This document shows, in pieces, positions 20,740 to 33,399 of a DNA stretch of 64,000 nucleotides. The position numbers and the translations under genes are program-made. Within the stretch, counting starts at the first letter, position 1; each line of letters starts with the position of its first letter. The notes below the pieces were generated by a model that ran no database searches, was not told where the DNA came from, and saw only the letters and a list, made by a program, of their open reading frames with translations. Location: assembly GCA_022496805.1 (NCBI GenBank), contig CM040091.1:13196336-13260335 (forward strand), in the 5' to 3' direction. This DNA is from Pohlia nutans. Taxonomy: Eukaryota; Streptophyta; Bryopsida; Bryales; Mniaceae.

Positions 20740-21300
20740 ATGCGTCCGCTAGATGAAGCCGAGATGACACAAGTGCTGGAGAAGCTGCACAAATTCGTGG
20801 GGAGCAACCTGAAGCACGTGTTGGAGCGCCCCTCGCACGAAGGCCCCGACGGGAAGGGAGGCTACGTGTTCCGGTTACACAAGCAGAGGTGCTACTACGT
20901 TTCCGATGCGCTGGTGCGAAGGGCCACGAACGTCGGCCGGGAGAAGCTGTTCGGGTTGGGAACGTGCTTGGGGAAGTTCACCAAGAGCGGCAAGTTTCGT
21001 CTCACGGTGACTTGCTTGGACCTCATCGCTGCACACGCCAAGCACAAGATCTGGCTCAAGCCGTCCGCGGAGATGTCGTTTTTGTATGGAAATCACGTGG
21101 TTAAAAGTGGTTTGGGCAGAATCACAGATAACACCGCACAGTACCAGGGCGTCGTCATCTTCTCCATGTCTGATGTGCCGCTAGGGTTTGGCGTTGCTGC
21201 CAAGTCCACGCAGGATTGCCGGAAGCTGGACCCCAATGATATTGTCGCCCTGCATCAAGCCGACCTTGGCGAGTATCTCCGCATGGAAGATGAGCTTTAG
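20740..21300 (+). CDS. NIP7: 60S ribosome subunit biogenesis protein NIP7
   Basis: The 186-aa product begins [20 protein letters not shown] and matches NIP7, a nucleolar factor needed for 27S/60S pre-rRNA processing. The N-terminal domain covers roughly residues 1-95 ([20 protein letters not shown] at about 65). The C-terminal PUA RNA-binding domain covers about 96-175 ([20 protein letters not shown] and [20 protein letters not shown]). The family is usually about 180 aa, so the copy is full length. I chose ATG 20740 because it gives the conserved MRPL N-terminus; the open frame upstream lacks an ATG. The gene is intronless and far more GC-rich than its surroundings. No defect is visible, and it is the only complete gene between 16 and 33 kb. 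Confidence 0.95.
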   Translation: MRPLDEAEMTQVLEKLHKFVGSNLKHVLERPSHEGPDGKGGYVFRLHKQRCYYVSDALVRRATNVGREKLFGLGTCLGKFTKSGKFRLTVTCLDLIAAHAKHKIWLKPSAEMSFLYGNHVVKSGLGRITDNTAQYQGVVIFSMSDVPLGFGVAAKSTQDCRKLDPNDIVALHQADLGEYLRMEDEL

Positions 21301-21750
21301 GGTTTTCCTTTTCTTTTTTATCTTTTTTGAAGCAATTGACGGACGAGCTTTAGGGTTTCAGATTTTTTGACATGTGCGAATGCTTGCTGAACCAGCCAGA
21401 GGTAGCAGAGGCTCGACTAATAGACTCAGTAATGAAATTCTGAAGCTAGTTCTGGCCGCCTGGGGAATTAGGTTTGTTACATGAAGGCATGGACTTAATT
21501 ACGCTTTGGATATGATTACACTTTGTATTTTCACATGCTAGCAACTAGAGAGAGAAACAGTATCAGAGTTTTTTTCGTAGTTTTCAGTGAGTTTTAGAAT
21601 ATATTATCTCAAATTTTAATTTTAATTTTTTTGAAGAGCTTGATTTTCTTAGCGGCTTCCTACATTTTGTCTCGCTTTGCACACGTTTCATGAATCAAAT
21701 TCTTTCTTTCGAGTATCTCATGTCTCTTTTGATTTGTGGCTTCAAAATGT
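21301..21750. other. NIP7 3' flank
   Basis: This AT-rich sequence, including a TTTTAATTTTAATTTTTTT stretch, probably contains the NIP7 3' UTR and polyadenylation region. No gene is seen. Confidence 0.4.
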
Positions 21751-21754
21751 CATA

Positions 21755-21906
21755 CTCCCTTTCCCATAATAAGCTTACTGAACCCCTTTTCAGTTTTCCC
21801 ATAGCATAATAAGCTTCCTGTTGCTCAGGGTCCACAGCATTGGACTGCAATGGTGGAGTTAATTTAGGAATTTCCTTCAACAGGAAGCTTATATGGGATA
21901 GAGGAG
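21755..21906. mobile_element. Stowaway-like MITE (152 bp)
   Basis: The left end CTCCCTTTCCCATAATAAGC pairs with the inverted right end (AAGCTTATATGGGATAGAGG then AG). TA flanks both sides (21753-21754 and 21907-21908). Confidence 0.75.
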
Positions 21907-22007
21907 TACATGACTTACCATGGTGCAATGAAAATCAAGTGTCATGGAGATTTATGACTTCGAGTTATGGCAACCAAAGTGCTCTGCAACAGAAAAGGTT
22001 AGTTCCC

Positions 22008-22230
22008 TTGACCCCTAAACTTCGGAAATGCCTTTGCGGCAAGTAGACTACGGTGTATTTTTCTTGTATCTGGAATAGATCCACATAATTATTGGGTTTG
22101 AGTTCAACAAAGAAGTTGGAATTTAAGTCAGAGCAGTTTTAATGAGCTATCAAGATCCCAATTTAGAGCTTCTTGTTGGTAGCAAATGCTAGGTATATAG
22201 CAACGTATCTACTATCTCCATGGACCTTTC
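22008..22230. mobile_element. Diverged piggyBac-like MITE
   Basis: The segment starts TTGACCCCTAAACTTCGGAA and contains GAGCTATCAAGATCCCAATT and TAGAGCTTCTTGTTGGTAGC. It aligns with the copy at 63619-63851 and, inverted, with 33095-33322. Both terminal TTAA sites have decayed. Confidence 0.65.
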
Positions 22231-23892
22231 TACAAATGGAATCTTAGTATGCAGCTATTTTCATTGGTTTAAGTCTATTGGCAGTGAGTGAAATTACAGA
22301 TGTATGGTTTAAAGAGCCACATGGAATTGGGGCATGATCTACCTTACGTCGTTTCCCGTAAATAGTCTGGGTATTTTTGAGACTATTACTCTCACAAATT
22401 CCTTTCTCAAATGCAAACGATTGTGACCTACATGACAGTGAGTGATTTTTAGCATCAATACATCGTTACGACTTCTACTAATCTTGAAGCAAGTCTGAGA
22501 GAATTCTGGAACTTGGTTGTTTCTGGTGACTGCACCACACAGTTTGCACTAAAACCAGGAATATTGTCTCATATTGCTCTTAGAAAGTCCAGAGTTCTTT
22601 TCAATGCCTTATGCAAACTACCCTTCATTGACTCATGGCACATTTGCACCCATCGCCGGACGTGAATGCAGCAGCATTTTTTTAGTAGGAATTTGCCTCA
22701 TTGAGGTAAGTTTCTGATAGCTACAATGTGCATTAGTAAAATTGTTTCTTTTTGACTCGACGTATACAAGAAGGGGCTACAATTTATCTTGGGTGTTGCA
22801 AGAGATGTGCATTGCTGGTGATGCACATGCATCACCTAAAAGCAGGAAGAGACAAGCTTTGACACAAGATCAAATAGTTTGTTGTCCCTACTTCACCAGG
22901 GAAGAGACTATGGAAACGCTTCGTTTTCAAGGAGTTACTGTATTGTACCAACAAGGTGTAAAAGTAAGTCTACAGTAAATACTAAGGCACACAACTAGCC
23001 ACTTGTTATATTTGCAATTTACCTCCTTGCATTCTAGGGACACAAACGCAAGTGTGGTAGCGGGCAGGTGTGAATGGCCCATCATGTTTGCATTTCCTTT
23101 GGCATTTGTCTTCCCCTTCCCCTTTCTGCAGAAGATCATGTACTCTTGTCCATGTAGCAATTGCTATCTCTGTCTAGTTAATAGGATTAGTACTCAACAA
23201 ACTCTTTTTTGTCTTTGCTCCACTAGGGGAGAGACTACGGAAACACATCATTTTTAAGGAGTTACGAGTTATATGGCTCAACAATATAAACAAACCATAA
23301 AAATAAAGTTAGAATAAATACTAAGGCAGAGACTACGATGCGACTAGCCGCTTGTTCACAATGGTGTTACGGCCAATATTACACTTCGGTTCTGACTGCT
23401 GCAGGGCCCATTGTGTCGCCGTCACTTGCCTGAGCAGCTCCATCATTCAGGAACAGTATTGTTCTCTTAGTAAGGAACTCATCCGTCATGCTTTTCCTTG
23501 GAATTGAACTTCCCTTACTCTTTTCGTTCTCTCTGATGGAAATGACTGAGAAGGATGGCAGAATTTTCACTCCACTGGAAAGTAGTACTTGCTCTTCAAA
23601 CGTACAATCATTTGGAGCGGATGTCTTGAGTTCCGATGAGATGAGTCAAATTCTTGTGGACAATTCTTCCTTGAACAAATGATGACCATGATTATGGCTC
23701 TATCAACTCCGTGAGCATGCTGACAAGGAGGTACAGTTTGCATGGATCTTGCATTATGTGCACTGTTCAGCCTGTGACAAGCCAGGTTGCAGTTATTGAT
23801 GGTGAGTTCTTGTGTTTGTTTTTTTTAGTGTTCCATCAAATATGTCAAGCCAATTTGATTTCTCTTTGATTGAGGAAAGAGGTTTAAAAAGG
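22231..23892. other. Spacer with a 320-bp-spaced direct repeat
   Basis: No gene is recognised. A block at about 22893-23003 (GGGAAGAGACTATGGAAACG, then TAAATACTAAGGC, then CTAGCCACTTGTT) recurs at about 23218-23356 in diverged form. An open frame at 23488-23682 (+) has no recognisable motif. Confidence 0.45.
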
Positions 23893-24264
23893 TTAACTCC
23901 TAAAGAACCAAGAAGCCCAAATATGATCTCATATTATTTATTTTTAGCAATTTTGGGTAGATTCCATGTGGACTTTATTTTGTTCAAATTTATTGGCTTT
24001 GACCATGGGGAAGAGGCATTGCGGGGACGTTCATTTTTTGTGCTAAATACCACTGTAGCAAATATATTCCGTTTATGAAATGCATTCTTGTTCTTCACCT
24101 CTTCTATTTTGGTTAAAGCTCCTCGTAGCGTAGCTTCTTGTTTGTTGATTGATTGACACATGTAATGTTCTTCATTGAGGTTTCATCTAAATTATATTTT
24201 TCACAATATGATCAATTGAATTTGTCAGTTAAGAACTACAAATCCTTGATCCTTTAGGGGTTAA
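23893..24264. mobile_element. piggyBac-like MITE (372 bp)
   Basis: TTAA at 23893-23896 is followed by CTCCTAAAGAACCAAG. The right end is GATCCTTTAGGGG followed by TTAA at 24261-24264. TTAA targets with CCCCTAAA-type termini fit the piggyBac pattern. There is no coding capacity. A diverged copy lies at 1587-1830. Confidence 0.65.
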
Positions 24265-26917
24265 GACTCTTCAGTCTATGTGGTGTTGATTAGGGGAGAG
24301 TAGTCTTGCACCAATGGCCCTCTGTTCGGTGGACACCGTAAGCTCATTGTCAAGACGAACAGACACTTTATTCACGCCGATCCTAAAAGGGGTTCAGAGT
24401 TTCTATCTATCTGGTGTTGATCTGCATTGCACTTCGGACAAAACTAAATTGGCTAGCTGATGGATCCACTTGCAGTTAGTGCGAAGCTTATGATGATCAG
24501 TGATTTCTTTTTGGGCAATCTATGGCTGAAAAAGTGATACAATTTTTTTGGAAGGCTCCAAATTTTAAAGCTGTACTGCTAGATTATGAATGGATGCACT
24601 GTGCAAGCTTTTGGATGAATAAACTTGTTTTCTTTTTTCACATGTTTTACATGTTTCATCCATACTCATAGATGTAGATCGTTTCATCATTCAAGTAAAG
24701 ATCACTTTTTGCACTACTTGTAAAGAGGATAAAACAAAAAAGCTTGCATGCAAGTGAATGAGGTGGCGTTTTGATCCCTTATTTTTAAATATATTTATTT
24801 GAAAAACTTTAAGGCAGATCTATGTTTTTTCATACATTCTATCTTTTTCATTTAACATCTTGGCCATTTCATTCAGTACGTGTCGCTCACAAAGTCTCAA
24901 CTTCGCTTGCAACTGGTGCAATCTATTGCCTTGGTGACTACATGAAGTGGTGTTTTCTCATTATGTTCCCAAATGGTAATCCTCCCAATGGATTTTTATA
25001 GCAAACTAGCTATAAAAAGCCAGGAAAAAAAAGCCTTGCATACAATGCACTCAAAAATGAACCTAGTTGGATTTAATTGTTCAATGTGAACATAAGAAAC
25101 CATCTAGAAAGAGGAGGGCGTATCGATTGGAGTATGGTGGTAGTAAGCAGTATGATACTATGTCCAATTAGCGAGGAAAAATGATTACAACAATTAGAGT
25201 AATAATTTGTCCCCTTGGCCTTTGCATTAAAAGCCACTACCATAGGTTGGTAGCACCTCATGCACCTCAATGCCCAATAATTAATAAAAGTTGGAAAAAA
25301 GTATTGGGCCAAAAAAACCAAAAAAATTCCGACGTTTGAACATTTTCAAATTTAATTTTAAAAAATTGGACACGTCATACTATAGATGTTGAATATGAAG
25401 AGTAACCTGAAACTTTCATTCATTATTGGGTCATGGTTTTTTTTTATAAATTTCCATGATTGGAGCGTTTTCAAATTTAATTATTGTTTTTTTTTTGCAA
25501 ATATATGTTGGGTATAAATTTTAGCAATTGATTTTTGTCCAAGGTGCTATCAACCAATATTAGCTATGGGAAGTTTTGCTCAAAAGTACTTACATGACAC
25601 CACTTTTGGTAGTACTTGCGCCAATGAGCTAGCCCCTAAAGAGAGAATTGGACCAAACAAGACTGGAAACTCAATTCTTATTGGAGCAGACATATATTTA
25701 TTTATTTCATTAAAATAGTGATGATTTGATTAAAAATTTATGACCTTAGGCTACAATAGCCATAATATAATGGTTGGCGAATTTGTTTCTCTTTCTAAAT
25801 CCAAACCCAAAGGGTTTAGTCAAGGATCCATTTAGCATAGAGGGCCTCGCAGGAGGCTTTAAGGCTAAAGACTTTTTTTGGTTTATTATTACCAAATCGT
25901 GTAAATGTAACAAAACAATATTATTACACCTTTGGATCCAAATGCTATTACTTTAATTTTTTTTTTAAACTTGAATGATAAGTTTTAACATTGTTTTATA
26001 GAATTATGAAGCCTTTTGTGGCAAAACAAATTTTAAATAGATGCTAGAACAGTTTGAATGCCAAAAACATCCTGGAATTTGAAGATGTAACTACACATTT
26101 TGGCTGCCCTAGCGTGAAAACAACCGTCGACAACAAAGTGGCTCCAACAATTAAAAAAGATCAGTAGTATATACTTGTATGAGGCTACCATGGACGATCG
26201 TGTGGACGATTATGTGAGGGTTTTTTTTAGCAATTTATCAATTACCACACATATCTAGGGTGATTGCAAGCTACGGTCACTCATGTTTTTTGTCGCGGTG
26301 TAGGAATTGCTGCATTTTTTCAATCTTTGAAAAATCATCAATAAATATTGGGATGGAATTTTGTGACAAAAAATTGCATTTATTCTAGAATTCCAAAGTT
26401 AAGATGTTTACCATAATAAAGTTTTCAAATTTTCAATCTTTCTATCCAAATTAACCATTTCTACTTGGATTTGGTAGCGTGCCGCTTGTCAAAAGTGCAC
26501 CTATGTGCACCTTAATTTATGGGAAATGCTAGAAGGGGGTCAAATTTGAACTTCAAAAATTTATAGTGCTCAACATACCACAAGTATGTACAAAGCTACC
26601 ATATTTTATTATTTTTGGTATTACACTTACTTATTTTTTAATTAATTGTTTTGTGATGTTTTTGTTTTTTAATATTTTTGTGCAGTTAAAAAAAAAATTG
26701 GATTTTTTTTGGGAAATGAAATAATGGTCCAATTTCAGAGGTGGGATATGAAATGCATTTTTCATTAAACCTTGCTATGGATGTTATGTAAAGAAAGGCT
26801 CTAATTACCCCTGCTGGGTAAAAAACAAAAAAAGTTGTTAAGTAAAGTCCAAAGTCTTGAAATTAACTTAATAACTGCTAAAGTGAAAGTATTAGCATAA
26901 ACCCTATTTGGGATGGT
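24265..26917. other. AT-rich spacer
   Basis: No gene is seen. At 26490-26512 a motif AAAAGTGCACCTATGTGCAC resembles the subterminal hairpin of the large transposon (3465-3490). Otherwise this is AT-rich sequence with homopolymer runs. Confidence 0.4.
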
Positions 26918-28597
26918 GAAAGCCTCCCGAGAGCTCAAAAATTAGTATTCTCCCTCGAAAGTTTTACCAAAGCATTATCTTTAAGTTAATTATATGCATA
27001 CCAAATTTCAAGGCCAAAAGATGCACCAACAAAAAGTTATTCAAAATCTACCAACATTGGTAGCTGTGGAAATTTTTTCACTGCTGCCAACTTTGACAGC
27101 CTCCCAAAGTTTGAATTAATTAATTTTTGCCATGAAATTTTTGAAACAAAAACCTCTTTATGTTAATAACATATAGTAAAACTTTCAAGGTCAAAAAATT
27201 AATTAAAAAAAAGATATTAACAATCTACCAACACTGTAGTTGTGGGAAAAAATGGGGGAAAACCATTTCATTGCTACCAACTTTGACACCCTCCCAACGG
27301 TTGAGAAATTGTCTATTTATCATGAGATTTTTGGCACAGCATGATCTTTATAATAACAACATTCATGCCAAATTTCAAGGCCAAAAGATTCACCAAAAAT
27401 ACTTTATTCAAAATCTACCAACATTGGTAGCTCCTGTGGAAAGTTTTTCACTGCTGCCAACTTTGACAGCCTTTCAAAGATTGAATTATTTTTTGTTTGC
27501 CATGAAATTCTTGGAACAAAGACCTCTTTATGTTAATAACATATGGTAAAAATTTGAAGGCCAAAAAATTAATACAGAAAAAGATATTAACAATCTACCA
27601 ACATGTGTAGTTGTGGGAAACAATGGGGAAAACCATTTCATTGCTACCAACTTTGACACCCTCCCAACGGTTGAGAAATTGTCTATTCACCATGAAAATT
27701 TTGGCATCATCTTGCCATCATCGTGCCATCATCCTGCCTCACAAAAAAGTCTCACATACCATCATTATGCCTCACAAAAAAAAACTCACATACCATCATC
27801 CTGCCTCACAGCCTCACTCACTGAGGAAAAAGCCTCACTCAGAGTCTCACTCACTCATATACTGAGTAAAAAAAAGCTTCTTCATGCATGTATGGTCTCC
27901 AATTTTTAAACAAGCGGAGTCTTTGAGATGTGACAAGTGCACACAACTAAATTTGGCTATCCTTGATTTTTTTGAGAAGCGTTTATGATAAGAGATTGCA
28001 TCATCTAGAGAATTTCAATTTAGAAGCATGATTATCTGACATACTTCAACAATTTCAATGTCTTTAATAAAAAGTATCTCACAACTACACACGTTGGTAG
28101 ATTGTAAATATTTTCTTTTGTATAAATATTTTGACCTTGAAATTTGGCATGAATGTTGTTATCATAAAGATCATGCTGTGCCAAAAATCTCATGGTAAAT
28201 AGACAATTTCTCAACCGTTGGGAGGGTGTCAAAGTTGGTAGCAATGAAATAGTTTTCCCCCATTTTTTCCCACAACTACAATGTTGGTAGATTGTTAATA
28301 TCTCTTTTTTTATTAATTTTTTGACCTTGAAAGTTTTACCATATGTTATTAACATAAAGAGGTTTTTGTTTCAAAAATTTCATGGCAAAAAAAAATTAAT
28401 TCAAACTTTGGGAGGCTGTCAAAGTTGGCAGCAGTGAAAAAATTTCCACAGCTACCAATGTTGGTAGATTTTGAATAACTTTTTGTCGGTGCATCTTTTG
28501 GCCTTGAAATTTGGTATGCATATAATTAACTTAAAGATAATGCTTTGGTAAAACTTTCGTGGGAGAATACTAATTTTTGAGCTCTTGGGAGGCTTTC
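26918..28597. repeat. Inverted array of about 180-bp satellite monomers
   Basis: The two ends form long inverted arms: 26918-27386 and about 28128-28597 are reverse complements, with the outer end GAAAGCCTCCCGAG. Inside the left half, the anchor CTACCAAC recurs at 27048, 27225, 27415 and 27595, a spacing of 177, 190 and 180 bp. Alternate monomers are more alike, giving a higher-order dimer of about 367 bp. The right half carries about three monomers inverted. The centre (27710-28080) holds simple TCATCCTGCCTCACA-type repeats and spacer. The open frames here are by-products of the repeat. Confidence 0.85.
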
Positions 28598-31260
28598 AAA
28601 GTTGGCAGTCTTGAAATTTTTCTCACTGCGATTTCGAAAACGACATTTTGATTGGAAGCCCACTGTACATGGACATTTCCAACTTTCTAGTACCGAGACG
28701 CCTAAAGGCAAGTTCCCGACGATACATTTGGATTGTAACACAAAGTTAGGTAAATGGCGGCCGCGCATCCAGAGGCTAAAAATAGTAAATTTTCAAAAAA
28801 AATCCTTTTTTTGGGGCGCCCGCCATTTAGAATTCAGCAGCACCCCACAACCAACCAAAAGAAGATTTTTTTATTTTTTTATTTTATTTTTGGGTTTGCT
28901 TCCATTGTTTAGGGTTCAGTAGCCACAACTGGAAAAAAAAAAAAAAAAAAAAAAAAAAGTAGAAGAAAAAAAAGACAAGGAAGACAAAAAGGAATACAAG
29001 AAAAAAGACACAAGAAAGACAAGAGGGAGATAAGAAATAAGACAAGAAAGAAATCAAGTTGAAAAATAAAAGATAAAGATAAGAATAAAAAAATAATTAA
29101 AATAATTATTTATTTACAATTTAAGTGATTGTAGAAAGACAACATTGATGTTTTTAGATAACTTTTAAACCAATTTTTTTAAAGTCAAATATGTATATGA
29201 AATGAGCGCACTTGACCAAGTGCATAAATAGCGAATTGTGCGTTAAACACAGCAACAAAGACCCAACATTGATAAATGCAACAAATAAGAGTGAGCTCAA
29301 AATGTCCAGGGCTTATACATGTCCAACACTATGTTTCTATATCTGAATCTTAGCTATCTGATGAACTTTAAGTCTAAAAACAAACATTACTAGATTACAA
29401 TTTTTGACCTTACAATCTTTGACATGACAAGTTGTTCTTACCATGACTTCAAGATGATAAAAATTGCTTTGTTTGGCAAATGGTGTCGACAAGTGAACTA
29501 CAAGTAACCATCTCTATTATATCTATAGGTTTTAATGCAACTTCAATCCTACCAAGAACCACTTTGTCCATTCTCCTTATTTAAGCTTCAATGAAGTGAA
29601 AATAATGTTTTTTTTGGAGGATTGGCCATCGAGCGAGCCTTAAATTATATTAATGTTGATTAAGTAGGGCCTACATTATATCTAGGACATTTTAGTGCTC
29701 ATTTCTTTGGATTAGTTTGGACTGGATTTGATTGGGTATGAATCAAGTGAATAAAGCTCTACATGTTTGCCTACTTTGCCTCACTACACTTCTTTGAATC
29801 CTGGTCATTAACAAACCACATCTTTACTTACCTCTAATCAAATGGCCTCTCCTCAAAATCCTGAAATTTTACTGTACTGTACATCAATGAATATGTTTCT
29901 TGAAACAATGCAATTTTGACAATAAAAAGTTCTATGAAGACCAAATGCCCACCACATAAAATGATCAATTTGACAAGACAACTGTGAACCACAGACATTT
30001 TGAGCAATAAGAAATGGTATTCAATGCCTCCAAATATCAAGTCACTCTAAATTTCAACGGTAATAGGTTTTTATTTCATTCAATTTTTTTTTTTTTTTAA
30101 AAACCACTCTTTTAGGTCAATTTTTGTACTAATCGTATATAAAAAAATATTTTAAAAAATTAAGATATTTTAATATTAAATTGAGATTGAATGCTTAGAG
30201 GTCACATCTCAAAGCTCAGACACACGTTAGCGTTGTTGGACATATCAAATGTAAATATAAATATAGTTTATAGAAAATCATTAATTTATTTATTTTAGGG
30301 TTTTATGATTTTTTAGGTGCCCAATGTTTGTCCAAATGCTGATAGAATTGTGCCAAGGGTGGTAATTGTTTTGCTCCCGAGCAATGATTGAAATTTTAAA
30401 AGTGACATTCTCATGAAACTTGTTTGTTAAGGACTCAAAGTTCAATTATTATTCAAGAATTACACTAAAAATTGACATTGTAGATATATCACTGAATAAT
30501 GGTCCTTTCAAAGTTAAATCAAATTGAAGTGATTTTTAGTAAAATAAAAACCCGGGGTGCACTTAATGTTAAAAGCCCAGTATTATGTGCGTGCATCACC
30601 TCCAAATTAATACCCTTGTATACGGTTTTTTTTCATAAAAAAATGATATACATATATACACATAACAAAATAGAAACCTAATGTATGTATGCATGTTCAA
30701 AGTAAATTTAAAAAGCAAAAGCCTAACATATGTATACAATGAGAAATATGACCTAATAAATAGGCCTAAATGTTTTTCACTACAAAGGTACTTATTTATC
30801 ATTGATGAAATCATTAAACACTTTTTTATTTGTAGGATGTAACTCGTACAAGTTTAGTTTTACTACATTTGTTATTGAAGCTAGTGCAATAATAGTTTCT
30901 AAGTTTATCATGATATGATATGTCTAGTCATAAGTCCATAGTAATCCATGATCTTTTTTGTACCAATACAATTCAATCTCGATATGAGACCGTCAATTCA
31001 ACAAATCAACTGGTTGAACCAACCTATTAGTGATTTTTCTGCACATTCTATAAACCCTTCCTAAATACCAAGTTTGAGTGAATGGCCCTATATGTAAATT
31101 TACAATTTCTATCACATTAAAAATGGGCTATGTATATTTACAAAATTGAACAAAGTAATACCCAAAGCTTATGTATATTTTGTAAGCCCACCCGACAATT
31201 AATACTCTTTTCGTTCACTCACGTAGTTCACATTGTAGTGCACCCCTTGAGAGAGAAAAA
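28598..31260. other. AT-rich spacer with poly-A and polypurine tract
   Basis: 28930-28958 is a run of about 25 A residues and is followed to about 29065 by an AAGACAAGAAAGA-type polypurine tract. The remainder is AT-rich and shows no supportable gene. Confidence 0.5.
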
Positions 31261-31984
31261 AACTACCATAATCATCAAATACCGTACTTTAAGGTAAATT
31301 TCAACACCATAAAAGTGTCAACATAACTTAATTTTAGATTTTAGATTGTTCAAAATGCCATTTATTAGTTTTTTAATTTTGGAAAATTTACTAATTATGG
31401 CGATTTAGATTTAACATAGAACTAAAGACATTCAAGTATTTTTTTCTATGTTTTTTCCGATTTTGGTCAACAAGTTTATCAAAAGTTGGACATTCTTCAA
31501 ATTTTTCTTAATCAGTTACAAAATTGACTAGCCTTTAATACCCTAAGCGTTCACTTTTTGAACGATGTACAAATTTCATCCATAATTTCCCATCTTTCAT
31601 ACACATTTTGAAGTGTGAATTTTTACAATAGATTTGACGAGAAGTTAGCATTGTGAATGTGAGAACCAATTAGAAAGGGGATGATCAGTGAAAAATTTAT
31701 GCCTCGTTTCATGTTGCAGCGATTCACCAAATTTTTCTAAGATATTAGTTCAAAAGTGTTCAAAAGTGCTATTGGAAAAGTCAACTCATAAAATCAAGCA
31801 ACCAAAAAATCTCCAAAAATCACTACACTTAAAGTACTACATTTCAATCCATCACAACAAATTTCATTCATAGATTGTCAATATCTTATTTGTAATTGAA
31901 TCACAAAAGATTTAATTGTATGAATAAAATCTAAAACTTATAATGTACAACTTTTATTCATACATCAACTTTGAAATATCCCTC

Positions 31985-32536
31985 TTAACCCCTAAAAGTC
32001 TGAGGGGTATTGAACAAAATATAAATGTGTTATAATATGTGCCTTCCATATGTTCGATGAAGTTTGGTTTGATAAACAAAATGTAGGGCATCATCTCTAC
32101 AAATTATCCGTACGGTCAAACTTTCAAAAATAACTTTAGATCTCTTTCTTTTTAATGAATTTAAAATTATTAACTTTTGAAAATTTGTATAAATTTTAAT
32201 TTTCACTTTTAATGTTTAAAATTTAGCATGATTGGTTAAAGTTGGTTTATCTATTGTAAACTTCAAATAATTAAAAGAAACAATGGAAGGAACATTATTA
32301 CTTTCCCCAAATAGAATTTTCTTTAACACTAAGATAATGTCGAGGAAATTCATTTTGAAAAATTCTCTCGGGTGGAGTTTAACTTGAATTGACATAATTC
32401 AAACTGCGTTGAAAAGTAGAGTTGATGTAGTATTTTAAAATGTTTATTATTTTTCAAAAAATACTTTTTTTTGGTTCCAGTAGCCCGCTAGATTCAGACA
32501 ACGACCAAAAAATGATCGTTTGGGCGTTTCCCTTAA
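31985..32536 (-). mobile_element. piggyBac-like MITE, chain member 1
   Basis: It lies between TTAA sites at 31985 and 32533. It is an inverted, diverged copy of 47029-47680: shared features include the CTTTTAGGGGTTAA-type end and the GACAACGACCA stretch near the other end. Confidence 0.65.
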
Positions 32537-33098
32537 CCCTTAAACGTACCACTCCTTTGTAGGAAAGTCAAAACTACACACTTTATTGAATTTAGCCTTC
32601 AAGATTTATCAAAATATTTTTTGTAATATTTTTCATGCATGGAATTGAATGTTTCCTATCAGTCTTGAAATTTTCAGATTTTTATATATTTAATACGGCA
32701 TTTTTAACAAATTTTTATGTCAAATACTTCAGAAAATAATTTTTATTACAATTTTTTTTTAAAAAATTAATATGTTTTGGGAGCAAGTACAAATTACAAT
32801 GGAGAATCACATGATATGTTTTCCATAGAAACTTTTTATTTCAATTTTGAAATTCGAAAGCTGAAAATCCTATCATTCCTACGTAGTGTAATTCAAACCT
32901 TGACCTACAAAGCTTGCACAAGCAATAAAATACTCAATAATTGGAATTTTTAAGATTTGAAAAGTGGAGTACAAACTAGACTTAATAAACTTCATTTTTT
33001 TAGTTGGGTGTATTAGCAACAAAAGTCATCTTCAAGATCAAAATTGGGTTTGACCAACAAACATCCAGTAACTGGATGCGTGGACGTTTAGGGGTTAA
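32533..33098 (+). mobile_element. piggyBac-like MITE, chain member 2
   Basis: It starts TTAACCCTTAAACGTACCAC and ends GGACGTTTAGGGGTTAA. The terminal inverted repeat and internal CCAGT..CTGGATGC match the element at 41315-41645. It shares its left TTAA with member 1 and its right TTAA with member 3. Confidence 0.75.
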
Positions 33099-33322
33099 AT
33101 GTCCCATGGAGATAGTATATACACTATTGTATAATTGGGATTTGCTAGCAACAAAAAACTCTAAATTGGGATCTCAGTAACTCACTAGCATTGATCTGAA
33201 TTCCAACTTCTCTTCTGAACTCAAACCCATTCAAGGTGTGGATTCATTCTGAATACAACCAGAATACAATGTATTCTACTGGTCGCAAAGGCACATTCAG
33301 ACGCTTAGGAATTGCAGATTAA
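33095..33322 (-). mobile_element. piggyBac-like MITE, chain member 3
   Basis: It starts at the TTAA shared with member 2 (TTAAATGTCCCATGGAGATA). It is an inverted copy of 63619-63851, recognisable by TTTGCTAGCAACAAAAAACT and CAGAATACAATGTATTCTAC. It ends near CAGACGCTTAGG, with TTAA at 33319. Confidence 0.7.
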
Positions 33323-33399
33323 TTGCATTTTATAATGTATCTTAGCAAAACTGCCCAATTTGGAGAGTGAACCTTTGGAAAAAATAAAATAAAATACCG

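Larger units (their letters stand above)
31690..33345 (-). mobile_element. piggyBac-like MITE interrupted by three chained MITEs
   Basis: 31700-31984 is an inverted copy of the element at 48379-48956 (TTCAATCCATCACAACAAAT, then TTCATACATCAAC). The same element resumes after the inserted block as TTAATTGCATTTTATAATGT followed by CTTAGCAAAACTGCC (33319-33360). The interruption coincides with a TTAA in the intact relative (near 48448), and TTAA borders both sides (31985-31988 and 33319-33322). Confidence 0.65.

Noticed and set aside
20875..21104. Antisense and frame-shifted open frames in NIP7
   Set aside because: They are by-products of the GC-rich NIP7 coding sequence.
27160..28355. Similar proteins on both strands (for example frames starting LITYSKTFKVKKLIK)
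   Set aside because: They are the same satellite monomers translated in opposite orientation. There is no conserved protein family.
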